From Sphingomonas sp. AX6 (lineage in GTDB: Bacteria > Pseudomonadota > Alphaproteobacteria > Sphingomonadales > Sphingomonadaceae), in the NCBI RefSeq assembly GCF_902506605.1, contig NZ_LR733979.1, forward strand, positions 1,841,455 to 1,905,454: a DNA stretch of 64,000 nucleotides, read 5' to 3'. The notes beneath the pieces were generated by a model. It had not been told where the DNA came from. It searched no databases and saw nothing but the letters and a program-made list of their open reading frames with translations. Every line of letters starts with the position of its first letter. The stretch's first letter is position 1. The position numbers and the translations under genes were made by a program. Of this stretch, positions 1 through 8,451 are shown piece after piece.

Positions 1-17
1 CGGGGTGACGAGTTGGG

Positions 18-1211
18 TTACTCAAACCCCCGCGGCGCTGGCGACACCGTAACCGTGCTGCCGCCGCGAATCTCATGCACCTCCAGCGCGCGTTCGGCGA
101 TACCGTTGCGTCCGAACCGGAATGCGCCGTCCAGTCCCACGAACCCGTCGCTCGCGCGCAGGCGGCTTTGGGGGAAGGTCGTTCCCACGCGCCAGTCCTG
201 CGCGATGCGCACCGTCAGCAGCACCGAATCATATCCCATGCTCGACAGGCGGAACGGCGCGCGTCCGAACCGCGCGCGATATTTGGTCGCGTACTGGCGG
301 TAAAAACCATTGGGCACGCTGGCGAACCACGCGCCGTTCAGCGCCGCATTGCCGCCCACCGACGAATCGGTGTTCCACAATTCGGTCCCCAGAATCTTGG
401 CGTTGGCACCGCCCGCGCGCCGAACGGCAGGCACCGCGATCGTCGCGGTTCCGGCGCTGTCGGCGATCAGCAGCGCTTGATAGGAACTTGAGGACTTCAA
501 CCGCGCGACCGCGCTAGTGATCGACGCGTTGCTGCGGTCGAAGGTCTGGATGCCGGTGACTTGCCCCCCCGCCTGTTTGACCGCACCCAGAAACGCCGCC
601 GATGCGCGGTCGCCATACACGCCGCGCGGGACGAGGCCGGCAAAGCTGCGCATTCCGGCCCGCGCAGCGTGCGCGACGACGCGCTCGATCGACTGGTCGG
701 GCTGGTAACCCAGCAGATAGATACCATTGCCAGCAACCGACGAATCGTTCGAAAAGCTGATGACCGGCACATCGGCACGGCGCGCGATCGGCCCGACGGC
801 GCGGGCATCCTCCGCGAGCAGCGGCCCCAGGATGAGCTGATTGCCATCGGCGATAGCGCGGTTGGCGGCGGCAGCGGCCCCTTGCGCGGTATCGTAATTG
901 GTGATGCGGATGCGTTCCGACTTGGTGTCGAGCAGCGCCAGCATCGTCGCATTGGCGATCGACTGGCCCACGCCTGCATTCTGGCCCGACATCGGCACCA
1001 GCAGCGCGACGCGGTGGCGTTCGCTGTCCTGCGGGATGCCGGGGCCGATCGGGCCGGGACGATCGACGGGGCGTTCGGGCGGACGCTCCGAGGGCGCAGG
1101 CCCGCGCGGAACCAGCGTGGCGCACCCGCTCATCAGCAGCGCGAGCGTCGCGGCCGTGCCGATCCGCATCCAGCCACGCTTCGTTTGCGGTTCCGCTCGA
1201 ACTTCTGCCAT
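18..1211 (-). CDS. LpoA-like periplasmic-binding-fold lipoprotein (penicillin-binding protein activator family)
   Basis: A 397-residue predicted outer-membrane lipoprotein. The N-terminus has a short basic stretch, a hydrophobic run and a lipobox LMSGC with the lipidated Cys at about residue 30. The rest reads like a branched-chain-amino-acid-type periplasmic binding fold (VALLVPMSG near residue 68, then alternating Rossmann-like segments). In gammaproteobacteria this family (LpoA/YraM) activates PBP1A, and the divergent rsmI-yraN neighbourhood matches. The ATG at 1211 has a GGGAG Shine-Dalgarno five bases upstream, inside the rsmI coding sequence. An internal ATG at 1169 would give a shorter signal peptide. 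The family is secure; the exact partner is inferred. Confidence 0.8.
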   Translation of the reverse strand: MAEVRAEPQTKRGWMRIGTAATLALLMSGCATLVPRGPAPSERPPERPVDRPGPIGPGIPQDSERHRVALLVPMSGQNAGVGQSIANATMLALLDTKSERIRITNYDTAQGAAAAANRAIADGNQLILGPLLAEDARAVGPIARRADVPVISFSNDSSVAGNGIYLLGYQPDQSIERVVAHAARAGMRSFAGLVPRGVYGDRASAAFLGAVKQAGGQVTGIQTFDRSNASITSAVARLKSSSSYQALLIADSAGTATIAVPAVRRAGGANAKILGTELWNTDSSVGGNAALNGAWFASVPNGFYRQYATKYRARFGRAPFRLSSMGYDSVLLTVRIAQDWRVGTTFPQSRLRASDGFVGLDGAFRFGRNGIAERALEVHEIRGGSTVTVSPAPRGFE

Positions 1212-2058
1212 GACTGCTCCCGTGAATAACGCCCAACTACAACCCGGTCTCTACATCGTCGCGACGCCGATCGGCAATCTCGGTGATTTGTCCGCGCGCG
1301 CCGCCCATATTCTCTCCCACGCGGACGTCATCGCGGTGGAGGACAGCCGGGTGACCGCCAAGCTGCTGCACCATATCGGCGTTAAGCGGCCGATGGTCCC
1401 TTATCACGACCATTCGACCGAATCGGTGCGCGCGGGGTTGATTGCACGGATGGCGACCGAGGCGGTGGCTTTGGTATCTGATGCGGGCACGCCGCTGATT
1501 TCGGACCCAGGGTACAAGCTGGTGCGCGATGCGCGGGCGGCGGGTCATGTGGTGGTCACCATCCCCGGTCCCAGCGCTGCGATCTCCGCACTGACTTTGG
1601 CAGGGCTGCCGACCGACCGCTTCCTGTTCATGGGATTCCTGCCGTCCAAGGCTCAGGCGCGCGCCACGACAATTGCGGAGGTCGCGGGCATCCGCGCGAC
1701 CCTGGTGTTCTACGAATCCGGCCCTCGGCTGTCGGCAGCACTCGCCGCGCTAGCCGAAGGACTGGGCGACCGCGAGGCGGCGGTGGCACGCGAGCTGACC
1801 AAGAAATTCGAGGAATGCGTGACGGGAACGCTGACCGCCCTCTCCACCCGCTATGCCGATGCGCCCCCCAAGGGCGAAATCGTCATCGTCGTCGCGCCGC
1901 CCGGCGACGCCCCGCTCCCCAGCGAGGAGGACGCCGACGCGGCGCTGACCGAAGCCCTGACCCGCCTCCCCGTGTCGAAAGCCGCAGGCGAAGTGGCCAA
2001 GCGATTCGGTCTCGACCGAAAGCTGCTTTATGCGCGCGCGATGGAGATGAAGCGATGA
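1210..2058 (+). CDS. rsmI: 16S rRNA (cytidine1402-2'-O)-methyltransferase RsmI
   Basis: A 282-residue SAM-dependent methyltransferase of the tetrapyrrole-methylase fold. It 2'-O-methylates C1402 in the decoding centre of 16S rRNA. Diagnostic segments are YIVATPIGNLGDLSARA near the start, VEDSRVTAKLL, SDAGTPLISDPG and IPGPSAAISAL. Its ATG overlaps the ATG of the divergent lipoprotein gene within the tetranucleotide CATG (1209-1212). No Shine-Dalgarno is visible upstream of 1210, so a leaderless start or the in-frame GTG at 1222 are possible alternatives. The stop overlaps the next gene as ATGA, which suggests translational coupling. Confidence 0.93.
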   Translation: MTAPVNNAQLQPGLYIVATPIGNLGDLSARAAHILSHADVIAVEDSRVTAKLLHHIGVKRPMVPYHDHSTESVRAGLIARMATEAVALVSDAGTPLISDPGYKLVRDARAAGHVVVTIPGPSAAISALTLAGLPTDRFLFMGFLPSKAQARATTIAEVAGIRATLVFYESGPRLSAALAALAEGLGDREAAVARELTKKFEECVTGTLTALSTRYADAPPKGEIVIVVAPPGDAPLPSEEDADAALTEALTRLPVSKAAGEVAKRFGLDRKLLYARAMEMKR

Positions 2059-2465
2059 TCGGCCTGATCCTTGGCCTGCTGATGCAAACCGTCAGTCTCG
2101 AAAAGCCCGATCCCGTTGCCACCGCCCCCACTGCCGATTGGCTCGCTGGCGTCTGGCTGCTCTCTGCTGATCGCACCGATCTGGACAGATCCGCCTGCAA
2201 CAGCGGGACGCCCCTTACCTATCTTGCCGATGGCACCACCAGCGCATGGGGGGAGTCGGGACGGTGGTCGCTGGTCGATGATGCGCCCACCGAAACCTTG
2301 ATCGAAGTGTTGCCCGATACAGGCGATCCTGATCGACTGCCGATGGTCGGCAAACAAATTACGCAACAGTTGGTCCGAATGGGCCCCGACGAGGGCGTTC
2401 TGGTGGATGATGCCGGAGCGCGAATGCAAATGCTGCGTTGTCGCGCCCATGACTTCGCCCAATAG
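2055..2465 (+). CDS. hypothetical small exported or membrane-anchored protein
   Basis: A 136-residue protein I do not recognise. It begins with a hydrophobic stretch (MIGLILGLLMQTVSL) that could be a signal peptide or anchor, followed by a soluble acidic domain with two Cys residues. It starts within the rsmI stop (ATGA) and runs 17 bp into yraN, so it is co-translated in an rsmI-yraN-gshB operon. The soluble part (DWLAGVWLLSADRTD) is faintly lipocalin-like; that is only an impression. Confidence 0.7.
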   Translation: MIGLILGLLMQTVSLEKPDPVATAPTADWLAGVWLLSADRTDLDRSACNSGTPLTYLADGTTSAWGESGRWSLVDDAPTETLIEVLPDTGDPDRLPMVGKQITQQLVRMGPDEGVLVDDAGARMQMLRCRAHDFAQ

Positions 2466-2811
2466 GCGCCGGGTCGCCGAGGCGTCCGGCCGCACAGGCG
2501 AGACGATTGCCGCCTGGTATCTGCGCATCAAAGGCTGGCGGATACTCGCAACGCGCGTCCGAACGTCGGCGGGCGAAGTCGATCTGGTCGCCAAACGCGG
2601 AAAGCTGATCGCGTTCGTCGAGGTCAAATCGCGCGCGACCGCAGGAGAACTCGACTTCGCGATCGACGAGCGACGGTTGGCGCGAGTCGCGGCTGCGGCC
2701 GAAATCCTCGGTACGCGCTATGCGACCGCTGGCGAGGATATTCGGATCGACGTGATCCTGATCTCACCCGGCATGAGACCGCGCCATATCGAGAATGCGT
2801 GGATCGGGTGA
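2449..2811 (+). CDS. YraN family protein (UPF0102), predicted restriction-endonuclease-fold nuclease
   Basis: A 120-residue YraN/UPF0102 protein, the usual family length. It shows the endonuclease-like core RTSAGEVDLVAKRG followed by IAFVEVKSR, the E/D...EVK pattern of the PD-(D/E)XK fold. Its cellular role is not well established. The ATG at 2449 is preferred over the upstream in-frame ATG at 2407, because the family begins shortly before the Arg-rich helix (GRTGETIAAWYLR). The rsmI-yraN-gshB gene order is common in proteobacteria. Confidence 0.9.
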   Translation: MTSPNRRRVAEASGRTGETIAAWYLRIKGWRILATRVRTSAGEVDLVAKRGKLIAFVEVKSRATAGELDFAIDERRLARVAAAAEILGTRYATAGEDIRIDVILISPGMRPRHIENAWIG

Positions 2812-2850
2812 CTTTCAACACGCGCGTCCCTAAATCCACCTCACCTCCAC

Positions 2851-2933
2851 CGTCATGCCAGCACAGGCTGGCATCTCAGGCGGCAGGCGCGCGTCCGATG
2901 CGGCATGAGACCCTTGCTTTCGCAGGGGTGACG
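2851..2933. repeat. dispersed paired palindromic repeat (family A)
   Basis: The left arm begins CGTCATGCCAGC and folds on itself (GCCAGCACAGGCTGGC). The right arm ends TTTCGCAGGGGTGACG and is roughly the inverse of the left end. The same style recurs at 23325-23405 and 36518-36580. It fills the gap between yraN and gshB. Confidence 0.75.
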
Positions 2934-2963
2934 CAATTGGGGCAAAGGGAGCCGCGAAACTAA

Positions 2964-3929
2964 ATGATCCTGACCGTCGCCGTCCAGATGGACCCGCTCG
3001 CCACCATCAACATCGCTGGCGATTCGAGCTTCGCGCTGATGCTGACCGCCCAGGATCGCGGCCACCGGCTGTTCCATTACGCCCCCGAAGACCTGAACTA
3101 TGCGAACGGCCGCGTCTGGGCGAAGGCGCATCCGGTGACGGTCCAGCGCGTCGAGGGCGATCATTTCAGCTTCGGCCCGCCCATCCCGCTCGACCTTGGG
3201 AATGAGGCCGATGTCGTGCTGATGCGCCAGGATCCGCCGTTCGATCTGGGCTATATCACCGCGACGCATCTGCTGGAGCGGATCGCAGACCGCACGTTGG
3301 TCGTGAACGACCCCCGCGAAGTCCGCAACGCGCCCGAGAAAGTCTGGGTGCTCGACTATGCCCGCTACATGCCCCCAACGCTAATCACCCGTTCGATCGA
3401 CGAGGCGCGCGCATTCCTGGCCGAACACGGATCGATCGTGGTCAAACCGCTGCACGGCAATGGCGGCAAGGCGATCTTCAAGGTCGATACGGGCGGGCAA
3501 AATCTGTCCTCGCTGATCGAGGTGTTCAACACCGCTTATCGCGAACCCCACATGGTCCAGGCGTTCCTTCCCGAAATCGCGCAAGGCGACAAGCGCATCG
3601 TGCTGGTCGATGGCGAAGTCGCGGGCGCGATCAACCGGTTGCCGGGTGAAGGCGAAATCCGGTCAAACCTGGCCGTCGGCGGCCGCGCGGAAAAGACCGA
3701 ACTGACGCCGCGCGAACTCGAAATCTGCGCAGCGCTTGCCCCCGAACTCAAACGCCGCGGGCTGATCTTTGTCGGTATCGACGTGATCGGCGGCCAGTGG
3801 CTGACCGAAATCAACGTCACCTCCCCCACCGGCATAGTCGCGATCGACACGCTCAACGGCACCGATACCGCGGCGAAAATCTGGGACGCGATCGACGTGC
3901 GCCTTGCCGCCCGTGCGCCACGCGCGTAA
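2964..3929 (+). CDS. gshB: glutathione synthase
   Basis: A 321-residue ATP-grasp enzyme that joins gamma-glutamylcysteine and glycine to make glutathione. It has the GshB N-terminal domain (AVQMDPLATINIAGDSSFAL), the substrate region LMRQDPPFDLGYITATHLLE, the ATP-grasp loop VVKPLHGNGGKAIF, and the C-terminal metal-binding segment LTEINVTSPTG. Length is typical. It is separated from yraN by a palindromic repeat, so it may be a distal operon member or have its own promoter. dedA follows 12 bp downstream. Confidence 0.96.
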   Translation: MILTVAVQMDPLATINIAGDSSFALMLTAQDRGHRLFHYAPEDLNYANGRVWAKAHPVTVQRVEGDHFSFGPPIPLDLGNEADVVLMRQDPPFDLGYITATHLLERIADRTLVVNDPREVRNAPEKVWVLDYARYMPPTLITRSIDEARAFLAEHGSIVVKPLHGNGGKAIFKVDTGGQNLSSLIEVFNTAYREPHMVQAFLPEIAQGDKRIVLVDGEVAGAINRLPGEGEIRSNLAVGGRAEKTELTPRELEICAALAPELKRRGLIFVGIDVIGGQWLTEINVTSPTGIVAIDTLNGTDTAAKIWDAIDVRLAARAPRA

Positions 3930-3941
3930 CCGGCGCGCGAC

Positions 3942-4553
3942 ATGACCGAATTCATCCTCGATCTCATCGAAGCCTGGGGTTACCTGGGCATCGCCATTCT
4001 CATGCTTCTCGAAAACGTGTTCCCGCCAATCCCGTCTGAGGTGATCATGGGGCTGGGCGGCATCATGGTCGCGCAGGGGCGCTTCGAATTTTGGCCGCTG
4101 GTTGCGGTCGCGGTCGCGGGCACCACGCTAGGCAACTGGGTCTGGTACGGCATCGGGCGCTGGTTCGGATACCAGCGCCTGAAACCGTTGATCGACCGCC
4201 ATGGCCGCTGGCTGACGCTCGACTGGGACGAGGTCGAAAAACTCCACCGCTGGTTCGTCAAATATGGCTCTGGCATCGTGTTCTTCATGCGCTTCATGCC
4301 GATCGCGCGCACGATGGTCTCGCTGCCTGCGGGCATGGTTCAGATGTCGCAGATCAAATTCCTGATTTGGACTGCCGCAGGCTCGACGATCTGGATCACG
4401 GCACTGGCGGGGGCAGGTAGCTGGTTCGGCAAGCAGTTCGAAAATCTCGACCGGTTCGTCGGGCCGCTCGCGCTGGTCGCGATCGGATCGATCGTGCTGC
4501 TTTATTTGTACCGCGTCTTTACGTGGAAGCCGAAAGCGACCGAGGATGTTTAG
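3942..4553 (+). CDS. DedA family inner-membrane protein
   Basis: A 203-residue multi-spanning membrane protein of the DedA/VTT family, members of which are implicated in lipid translocation and membrane energetics. The family signature is clear: a Pro-rich acidic motif VFPPIPSEVIMGLGG near residue 25, and the basic motif FFMRFMPIARTMVSLPAG near residue 115. Several hydrophobic helices follow. It lies 12 bp after gshB on the same strand and converges with xerC, the two stop regions overlapping by a few bases at 4550-4553. The transported substrate cannot be told from sequence. Confidence 0.9.
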   Translation: MTEFILDLIEAWGYLGIAILMLLENVFPPIPSEVIMGLGGIMVAQGRFEFWPLVAVAVAGTTLGNWVWYGIGRWFGYQRLKPLIDRHGRWLTLDWDEVEKLHRWFVKYGSGIVFFMRFMPIARTMVSLPAGMVQMSQIKFLIWTAAGSTIWITALAGAGSWFGKQFENLDRFVGPLALVAIGSIVLLYLYRVFTWKPKATEDV

Positions 4554-5443
4554 GCCCGCGGATGGGCGTTGCGGTACACGTCCATAAGATGCGCCGCATC
4601 GACCGCGGTATAGACTTGGGTCGATGAAAGGCTGGCATGGCCAAGCAATTCCTGAAGCGAGCGCAGGTCCGCACCACGTCCCAACAAATGTGTCGCGAAA
4701 CTATGGCGCAACGCATGTGGTGTGGTGCGGTCGCCCAACCCCAGTTGCGCACGCGCCTTGCGGACGTTGGCACGGATCACCGACGCTGCGACCGGCCCGC
4801 CCTTCGCACCGCGAAACAACGGTTCGGAGCGCGATATCCCCCAGGGATTCTGGGCGACATAGGCCTCTATCGCGTCGCGCACCTGCGGCAACAGCGGGAC
4901 GATCCGGGTCTTGTCGCGCTTGCCGGTAACGACCAGCGTTTCACCCAGCGGCAGGATCGCGCCCGTCAGGCCCGCCGCTTCGCCAATGCGCAGCCCCGCG
5001 CCATACAGCAGCAGCAGCACCGCCCAGTCGCGCGCGCCGATCCACGGCTCGCACGCGTCCTCCGCCACCGTTTCGGCCAGTGCGATGACTTCATCCGGCG
5101 CGATCGGGCGCGGCACACCCTTTTTGACGCGCGGCCCTTTCAGGCGTGGCACCCGAGCCCCCTCGCCGCCCGACCAGATCAGGAACGAACGCACCGCGGA
5201 CAATTCGCGTGCGGCCGACGCATTGGTCAATCCATGCGAGCGCCGATCAGCCAGAAAGGCGCGCAGATCGGTCGCCGATACCCCCGACAGCGCGGGCCGA
5301 TCGACCGCACCGCCCCAATGATCCTGAAGAAACGCGATCAACCGTTCCGCCGTCGCCTGATAGGCGCGTACCGTGTGCACCGACCGCCGCCGGTCGCGGG
5401 TCAGATGCTGGGCGTAGAGCAGGGGAAGCGGCGGCGCGGTCAC
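4550..5443 (-). CDS. xerC: tyrosine recombinase XerC
   Basis: About 297 residues. XerC acts with XerD at the dif site to resolve chromosome dimers. The N-terminal SAM-like domain is followed by the catalytic domain with all expected residues: Arg in GAGLRIGEA, Lys in TGKRDKTR, HxxR in HALRHSFATHLL, His in LLGHASLSST, and the Tyr nucleophile in TQVYTAV. The longest open frame begins at a TTG (5479). I prefer the GTG at 5443, which gives the usual family length, though neither has a strong ribosome binding site. A phage integrase is unlikely given the length and housekeeping context. Confidence 0.92.
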   Translation of the reverse strand: MTAPPLPLLYAQHLTRDRRRSVHTVRAYQATAERLIAFLQDHWGGAVDRPALSGVSATDLRAFLADRRSHGLTNASAARELSAVRSFLIWSGGEGARVPRLKGPRVKKGVPRPIAPDEVIALAETVAEDACEPWIGARDWAVLLLLYGAGLRIGEAAGLTGAILPLGETLVVTGKRDKTRIVPLLPQVRDAIEAYVAQNPWGISRSEPLFRGAKGGPVAASVIRANVRKARAQLGLGDRTTPHALRHSFATHLLGRGADLRSLQELLGHASLSSTQVYTAVDAAHLMDVYRNAHPRA

Positions 5444-5562
5444 GCCAGCGATGCTAGCCCATCGCCCGCTCGTCGCCAATCTTCCCGATGCGTGTCGAGG
5501 GCGATCGGCTGGACGCGGCGGCGGGCGTCCCTATGATCGCACGCGACCGGGAGAAGTTTGCC

Positions 5563-6090
5563 ATGCCGCTGTACGAAATCGACGGAAACCAGCCAATGAT
5601 TGGCACCGACGCCTGGGTCGCGCCCGATGCGTCGCTGATCGGCGACGTGCGGCTGGGGGATCAGGCGAGTTTCTGGTTCGGTGCGGTCGCGCGTGGAGAC
5701 AACACCCCGATCCTGGTGGGTGCGCGCAGCAATGTGCAGGAGGGGTCGATGCTCCACAGCGATCCCGGCGCACCGCTGACCATCGGCGCGGACTGCACGA
5801 TCGGCCACCACGCGGTCCTGCACGGCTGCACATTGGGCGACCGCGTGCTGATCGGCATGGGCGCGATCATCCTCAACCGCGCGGTGATCGGCGATGATTG
5901 CGTGGTCGGCGCAGGCGCGCTGGTGACAGAGGGTAAGGAATTTCCCGCCGGATCGTTGATCGTCGGTTCCCCTGCGCGCGCTATCCGGCAACTCGACGAC
6001 GCGGCAAAGGCGGGGCTAAAATGGTCGGCCACGCACTATGTCGAGCGCGCCAAGCAGTTCGCCAGCGGGCTGAAACGGGTGGGCGATTAG
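5563..6090 (+). CDS. gamma-carbonic anhydrase family hexapeptide-repeat protein
   Basis: A 175-residue left-handed beta-helix protein (YrdA/CaiE/gamma-CA family). Hexapeptide repeats run through most of the chain (for example VLIGMGAIILNRAVIGDDCVVG). The histidines that bind metal in gamma-class enzymes are present in EGSMLHSD and GHHAVLHGCTLG. Enzymatic activity of this subgroup is often uncertain, so carbonic anhydrase is a family name rather than a proven function. The ATG at 5563 has GGGAGAAG at proper spacing, better than the upstream in-frame start at 5488. Confidence 0.9.
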   Translation: MPLYEIDGNQPMIGTDAWVAPDASLIGDVRLGDQASFWFGAVARGDNTPILVGARSNVQEGSMLHSDPGAPLTIGADCTIGHHAVLHGCTLGDRVLIGMGAIILNRAVIGDDCVVGAGALVTEGKEFPAGSLIVGSPARAIRQLDDAAKAGLKWSATHYVERAKQFASGLKRVGD

Positions 6091-6093
6091 CGG

Positions 6094-6696
6094 TCAGACA
6101 TAGGGTTCGACCACGCCTGAGACGATCAGAAAACCACAGATCGCTACCAGCATCGCCACGTTCCAACGTCGTGACTTGACGGCCATCAAGGCAATGAACA
6201 GGCCAAGGATCGAAAATCCGCTGATCAGGTAAAGTGCATCGATCGTTGGATTGACCGCGCCTGCTGCCGCCTCCGGCGAAGGGTGCATCGCTTCCAATAT
6301 ACCCAGTCCGATCCAGCTTGTGACGTTGGCCGTCAGCAGCCCGCCGATCACCAGCCGGTGCTGCCGGTCGTACCAATCGTCGAAATCGGGCCATTCCTCT
6401 GGCGTGTCGGGAAAGATGAGGGTGGCCGCGAGGTAATAGATACCGACCATCACAAGCACGCCAACCAGCGTCGCGTAATTGGCGCCGATCTGTTCTCGCG
6501 CATCCCAAGCAACCAGCCAGAAATTGGACAGATCGAGCGTCACCAAAAGGCCGAGCAAGGGTGTCAGCCAGCCGATCCGCACCGCGCGCGTGCCGCGCTT
6601 CAGCTTGAGGGCGCGCGAGAATCCGCCCAACACTTCCGAAATCGCCAGCCCCAGCAACAGGCCATAGACCGCGAACACCAGCTCGAACGGGCTCAT
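6094..6696 (-). CDS. hypothetical multi-spanning membrane protein
   Basis: A 200-residue protein with about six hydrophobic segments (FELVFAVYGLLLGLAISEVL at the N-terminus, then segments near residues 45, 75, 115, 145 and 180). An acidic Trp-rich loop (EEWPDFDDWYDRQHR) lies near the middle. I do not recognise the family. The ATG is preceded by AAGGGGGAAG, a good ribosome binding site. It converges with the gamma-carbonic-anhydrase gene, with only 3 bp between their stops. Confidence 0.75.
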   Translation of the reverse strand: MSPFELVFAVYGLLLGLAISEVLGGFSRALKLKRGTRAVRIGWLTPLLGLLVTLDLSNFWLVAWDAREQIGANYATLVGVLVMVGIYYLAATLIFPDTPEEWPDFDDWYDRQHRLVIGGLLTANVTSWIGLGILEAMHPSPEAAAGAVNPTIDALYLISGFSILGLFIALMAVKSRRWNVAMLVAICGFLIVSGVVEPYV

Positions 6697-6833
6697 TGCG
6701 CTTCCCCCTTGTCAGCACCGATGACGCGCCCCCGCACATCGACGGATTTTCAAAGTCGGCCAACAGCGCGGCCTTGGTCAAGCCGCAATGCGGAGGCACT
6801 TGCCCTCCATTTCGGTTGCGCTATGAAACTAAC

Positions 6834-7793
6834 ATGGCGCTTCCCCCTCTTTTCGATCGTTTGCGGCTTCCGGTCATCGGCTCGCCGCTGTTCATCATCT
6901 CGTGCCCCGAGCTGGTCATCGCCCAGTGCAAGGCAGGGATTGTGGGGTCGTTCCCGGCGCTGAACGCGCGTCCGCAGAGCCAGCTCGACGAATGGCTGCA
7001 TCAGATCACCGAGGAATTGTCGGCCTGGAATCGCGACAATCCGGACGCACCCGCCGCGCCCTATGCGGTCAATCAGATCGTCCACAAATCGAACGAGCGG
7101 CTGGAGGCGGACCTTCACACCTGCGCCAAATGGCAGGTGCCGATCACCATCACGTCGCTGGGCGCGCGAGAGGAACTGAACACCGCGGTCCATTCATGGG
7201 GCGGGATCACGCTGCACGACGTGATCGACGACCGCTATGCACACAAGGCGATCGAAAAGGGCGCGGACGGCCTGATCCTGGTGTGCGCGGGCGCGGGCGG
7301 CCATGCAGGGAAACTCAACCCCTTCGCCTTCACCCAGGAAGTGCGCCAGTGGTTCGACGGTCCCGTCGCGCTGTCGGGAGCGATCGCCAATGGTGGCGCG
7401 GTGCTGGCAGCACAAGCGGCGGGTGCTGACCTCGCCTATATCGGATCACCCTTCATCGCCACCGTCGAGGGCAAGGCGGATGACGCCTACAAGGCGGGGA
7501 TCGTCGAGGGTCGCGCGTCGGACATCATCTACACCAATTTGTTCACCGGGGTTCACGGCAACTATCTGCGCGCCTCGATCGAGGCGGCCGGGCTGGATGC
7601 CGATGCGCTCCCCGAAAGCGACCCGTCCAAAATGAACTTCGGGTCGGGCGGCAATTCCAAGGCAAAGGCGTGGAAGGACATCTGGGGATCGGGCCAGGGC
7701 ATCGGCGCGGTGTCCAAGGTGGAGCCCGCCGCCGACCTGATCGCGCGATTGGACGCGGAATATGCGGCGGCAAAGGCGAGGTTGCTGGGGTAA
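6834..7793 (+). CDS. nitronate monooxygenase family FMN enzyme
   Basis: A 319-residue TIM-barrel flavoprotein of the nitronate monooxygenase (2-nitropropane dioxygenase) family, which oxidises alkyl nitronates. Typical segments are LPVIGSPLFIISCPELVIAQ at the N-terminus, the glycine-rich phosphate-binding loop CAGAGGHAGKLNPFAF, and LSGAIANGGAVLAAQAAGAD. The ATG at 6834 is preferred to the longer frame from 6696 because family similarity begins at once. Physiological substrate unknown. Monocistronic, followed by an inverted repeat. Confidence 0.9.
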   Translation: MALPPLFDRLRLPVIGSPLFIISCPELVIAQCKAGIVGSFPALNARPQSQLDEWLHQITEELSAWNRDNPDAPAAPYAVNQIVHKSNERLEADLHTCAKWQVPITITSLGAREELNTAVHSWGGITLHDVIDDRYAHKAIEKGADGLILVCAGAGGHAGKLNPFAFTQEVRQWFDGPVALSGAIANGGAVLAAQAAGADLAYIGSPFIATVEGKADDAYKAGIVEGRASDIIYTNLFTGVHGNYLRASIEAAGLDADALPESDPSKMNFGSGGNSKAKAWKDIWGSGQGIGAVSKVEPAADLIARLDAEYAAAKARLLG

Positions 7794-7805
7794 GCGCCCC
7801 TCCCC

Positions 7806-7876
7806 GTTCGTTTCGAGCGAAGTCGAGAAACGCTTCGGAAAACGCCGCGTAGCACGTTTCTCGACTTCGCTCGAAG
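7806..7876. repeat. dispersed paired palindromic repeat (family B)
   Basis: The arm TTTCGAGCGAAGTCGAGAAA at about 7811-7830 is the inverse of TTTCTCGACTTCGCTCGAA at about 7857-7875, with a spacer of about 25 bp. The same arms occur at 19931-20007, and a diverged pair at 29684-29763. It could form a long hairpin 3' of both convergent neighbours. Confidence 0.85.
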
Positions 7877-7904
7877 CAAGCGGGCTAAGGAGAACTCGCT
7901 TAAA

Positions 7905-8360
7905 TCAAAAAGCGTAGGCGAGCCGGGCCTGTAAACCCGCCACCGGGTTGGCGCGGGGTCGCGCTTCCGCATTGGCATTGTCGATCAATGCCACCCGCCG
8001 ATGCAAATCGATGCTCGCGTCCACCAGCGCACGTGCCGGTTTGGGAAGTTTCGCGACTCCATCGCCATCGCTGACCGGCTGATCCCCCAACCGCCGCGAC
8101 GGATCGAGCGCATCGCGCGGGCGCAACTCGCCGGCATCCACCGCACGCTGGGTCAGCAGCCAGGCGACGACATGCATCAGCCGTGTCGTGACCTTTAGCG
8201 ACTCGCAGGCGAACAGCACGCGTTGGAGCGGATCAAGCGAGGCGCGCTCGTCGCTGCATTCGAGGTCGAAATAACCGCGCGCATCGTCGGCAAGCAGCAT
8301 TGCTTCGACATAGAGCTGGTCGATCAGACGACGATGTAGTTCGGGCGCGGTGCGATCCAT
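7905..8360 (-). CDS. DUF1465 family protein (RcdA-type cell-cycle proteolysis adaptor)
   Basis: A 151-residue mostly helical protein of the DUF1465 family. The family includes Caulobacter RcdA, which helps deliver CtrA to ClpXP. Supporting features are the acidic helical N-terminal half (LIDQLYVEAMLLADDARGYFD), the block LKVTTRLMHVVAWLLTQRAV near residue 55, and an extended C-terminal tail after residue 120. The tail is the part used for adaptor contacts in RcdA (family knowledge). Several GANTC sites sit just upstream. ChpT and a DivL-type kinase in the same window fit a CtrA-linked role, but that is inferred by homology. Confidence 0.8.
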   Translation of the reverse strand: MDRTAPELHRRLIDQLYVEAMLLADDARGYFDLECSDERASLDPLQRVLFACESLKVTTRLMHVVAWLLTQRAVDAGELRPRDALDPSRRLGDQPVSDGDGVAKLPKPARALVDASIDLHRRVALIDNANAEARPRANPVAGLQARLAYAF

Positions 8361-8382
8361 CGGTCGTTACGATGCCAGAAGC

Positions 8383-8415
8383 GAATCGCGATGTGAATCG
8401 GCAATTGCGCGATTC
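8383..8415. promoter_or_regulatory. cluster of three GANTC sites upstream of the DUF1465 gene
   Basis: GAATC occurs at 8383-8387 and 8395-8399, and GATTC at 8411-8415, all within 55 bp upstream of the start codon at 8360. GANTC is the target of the cell-cycle methyltransferase CcrM in alphaproteobacteria, where clustered sites mark methylation-controlled promoters. The sites are seen; the regulation is inferred. Confidence 0.5.
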
Positions 8416-8451
8416 GTCGCATTGTTTCGGGGCAGTCTGCCGTAAATTCGC

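Noticed and set aside
4550..5443. XerC-like recombinase as integrase of a mobile element
   Set aside because: Length, motifs and housekeeping neighbours fit chromosomal XerC; no attachment repeats or cargo genes nearby.
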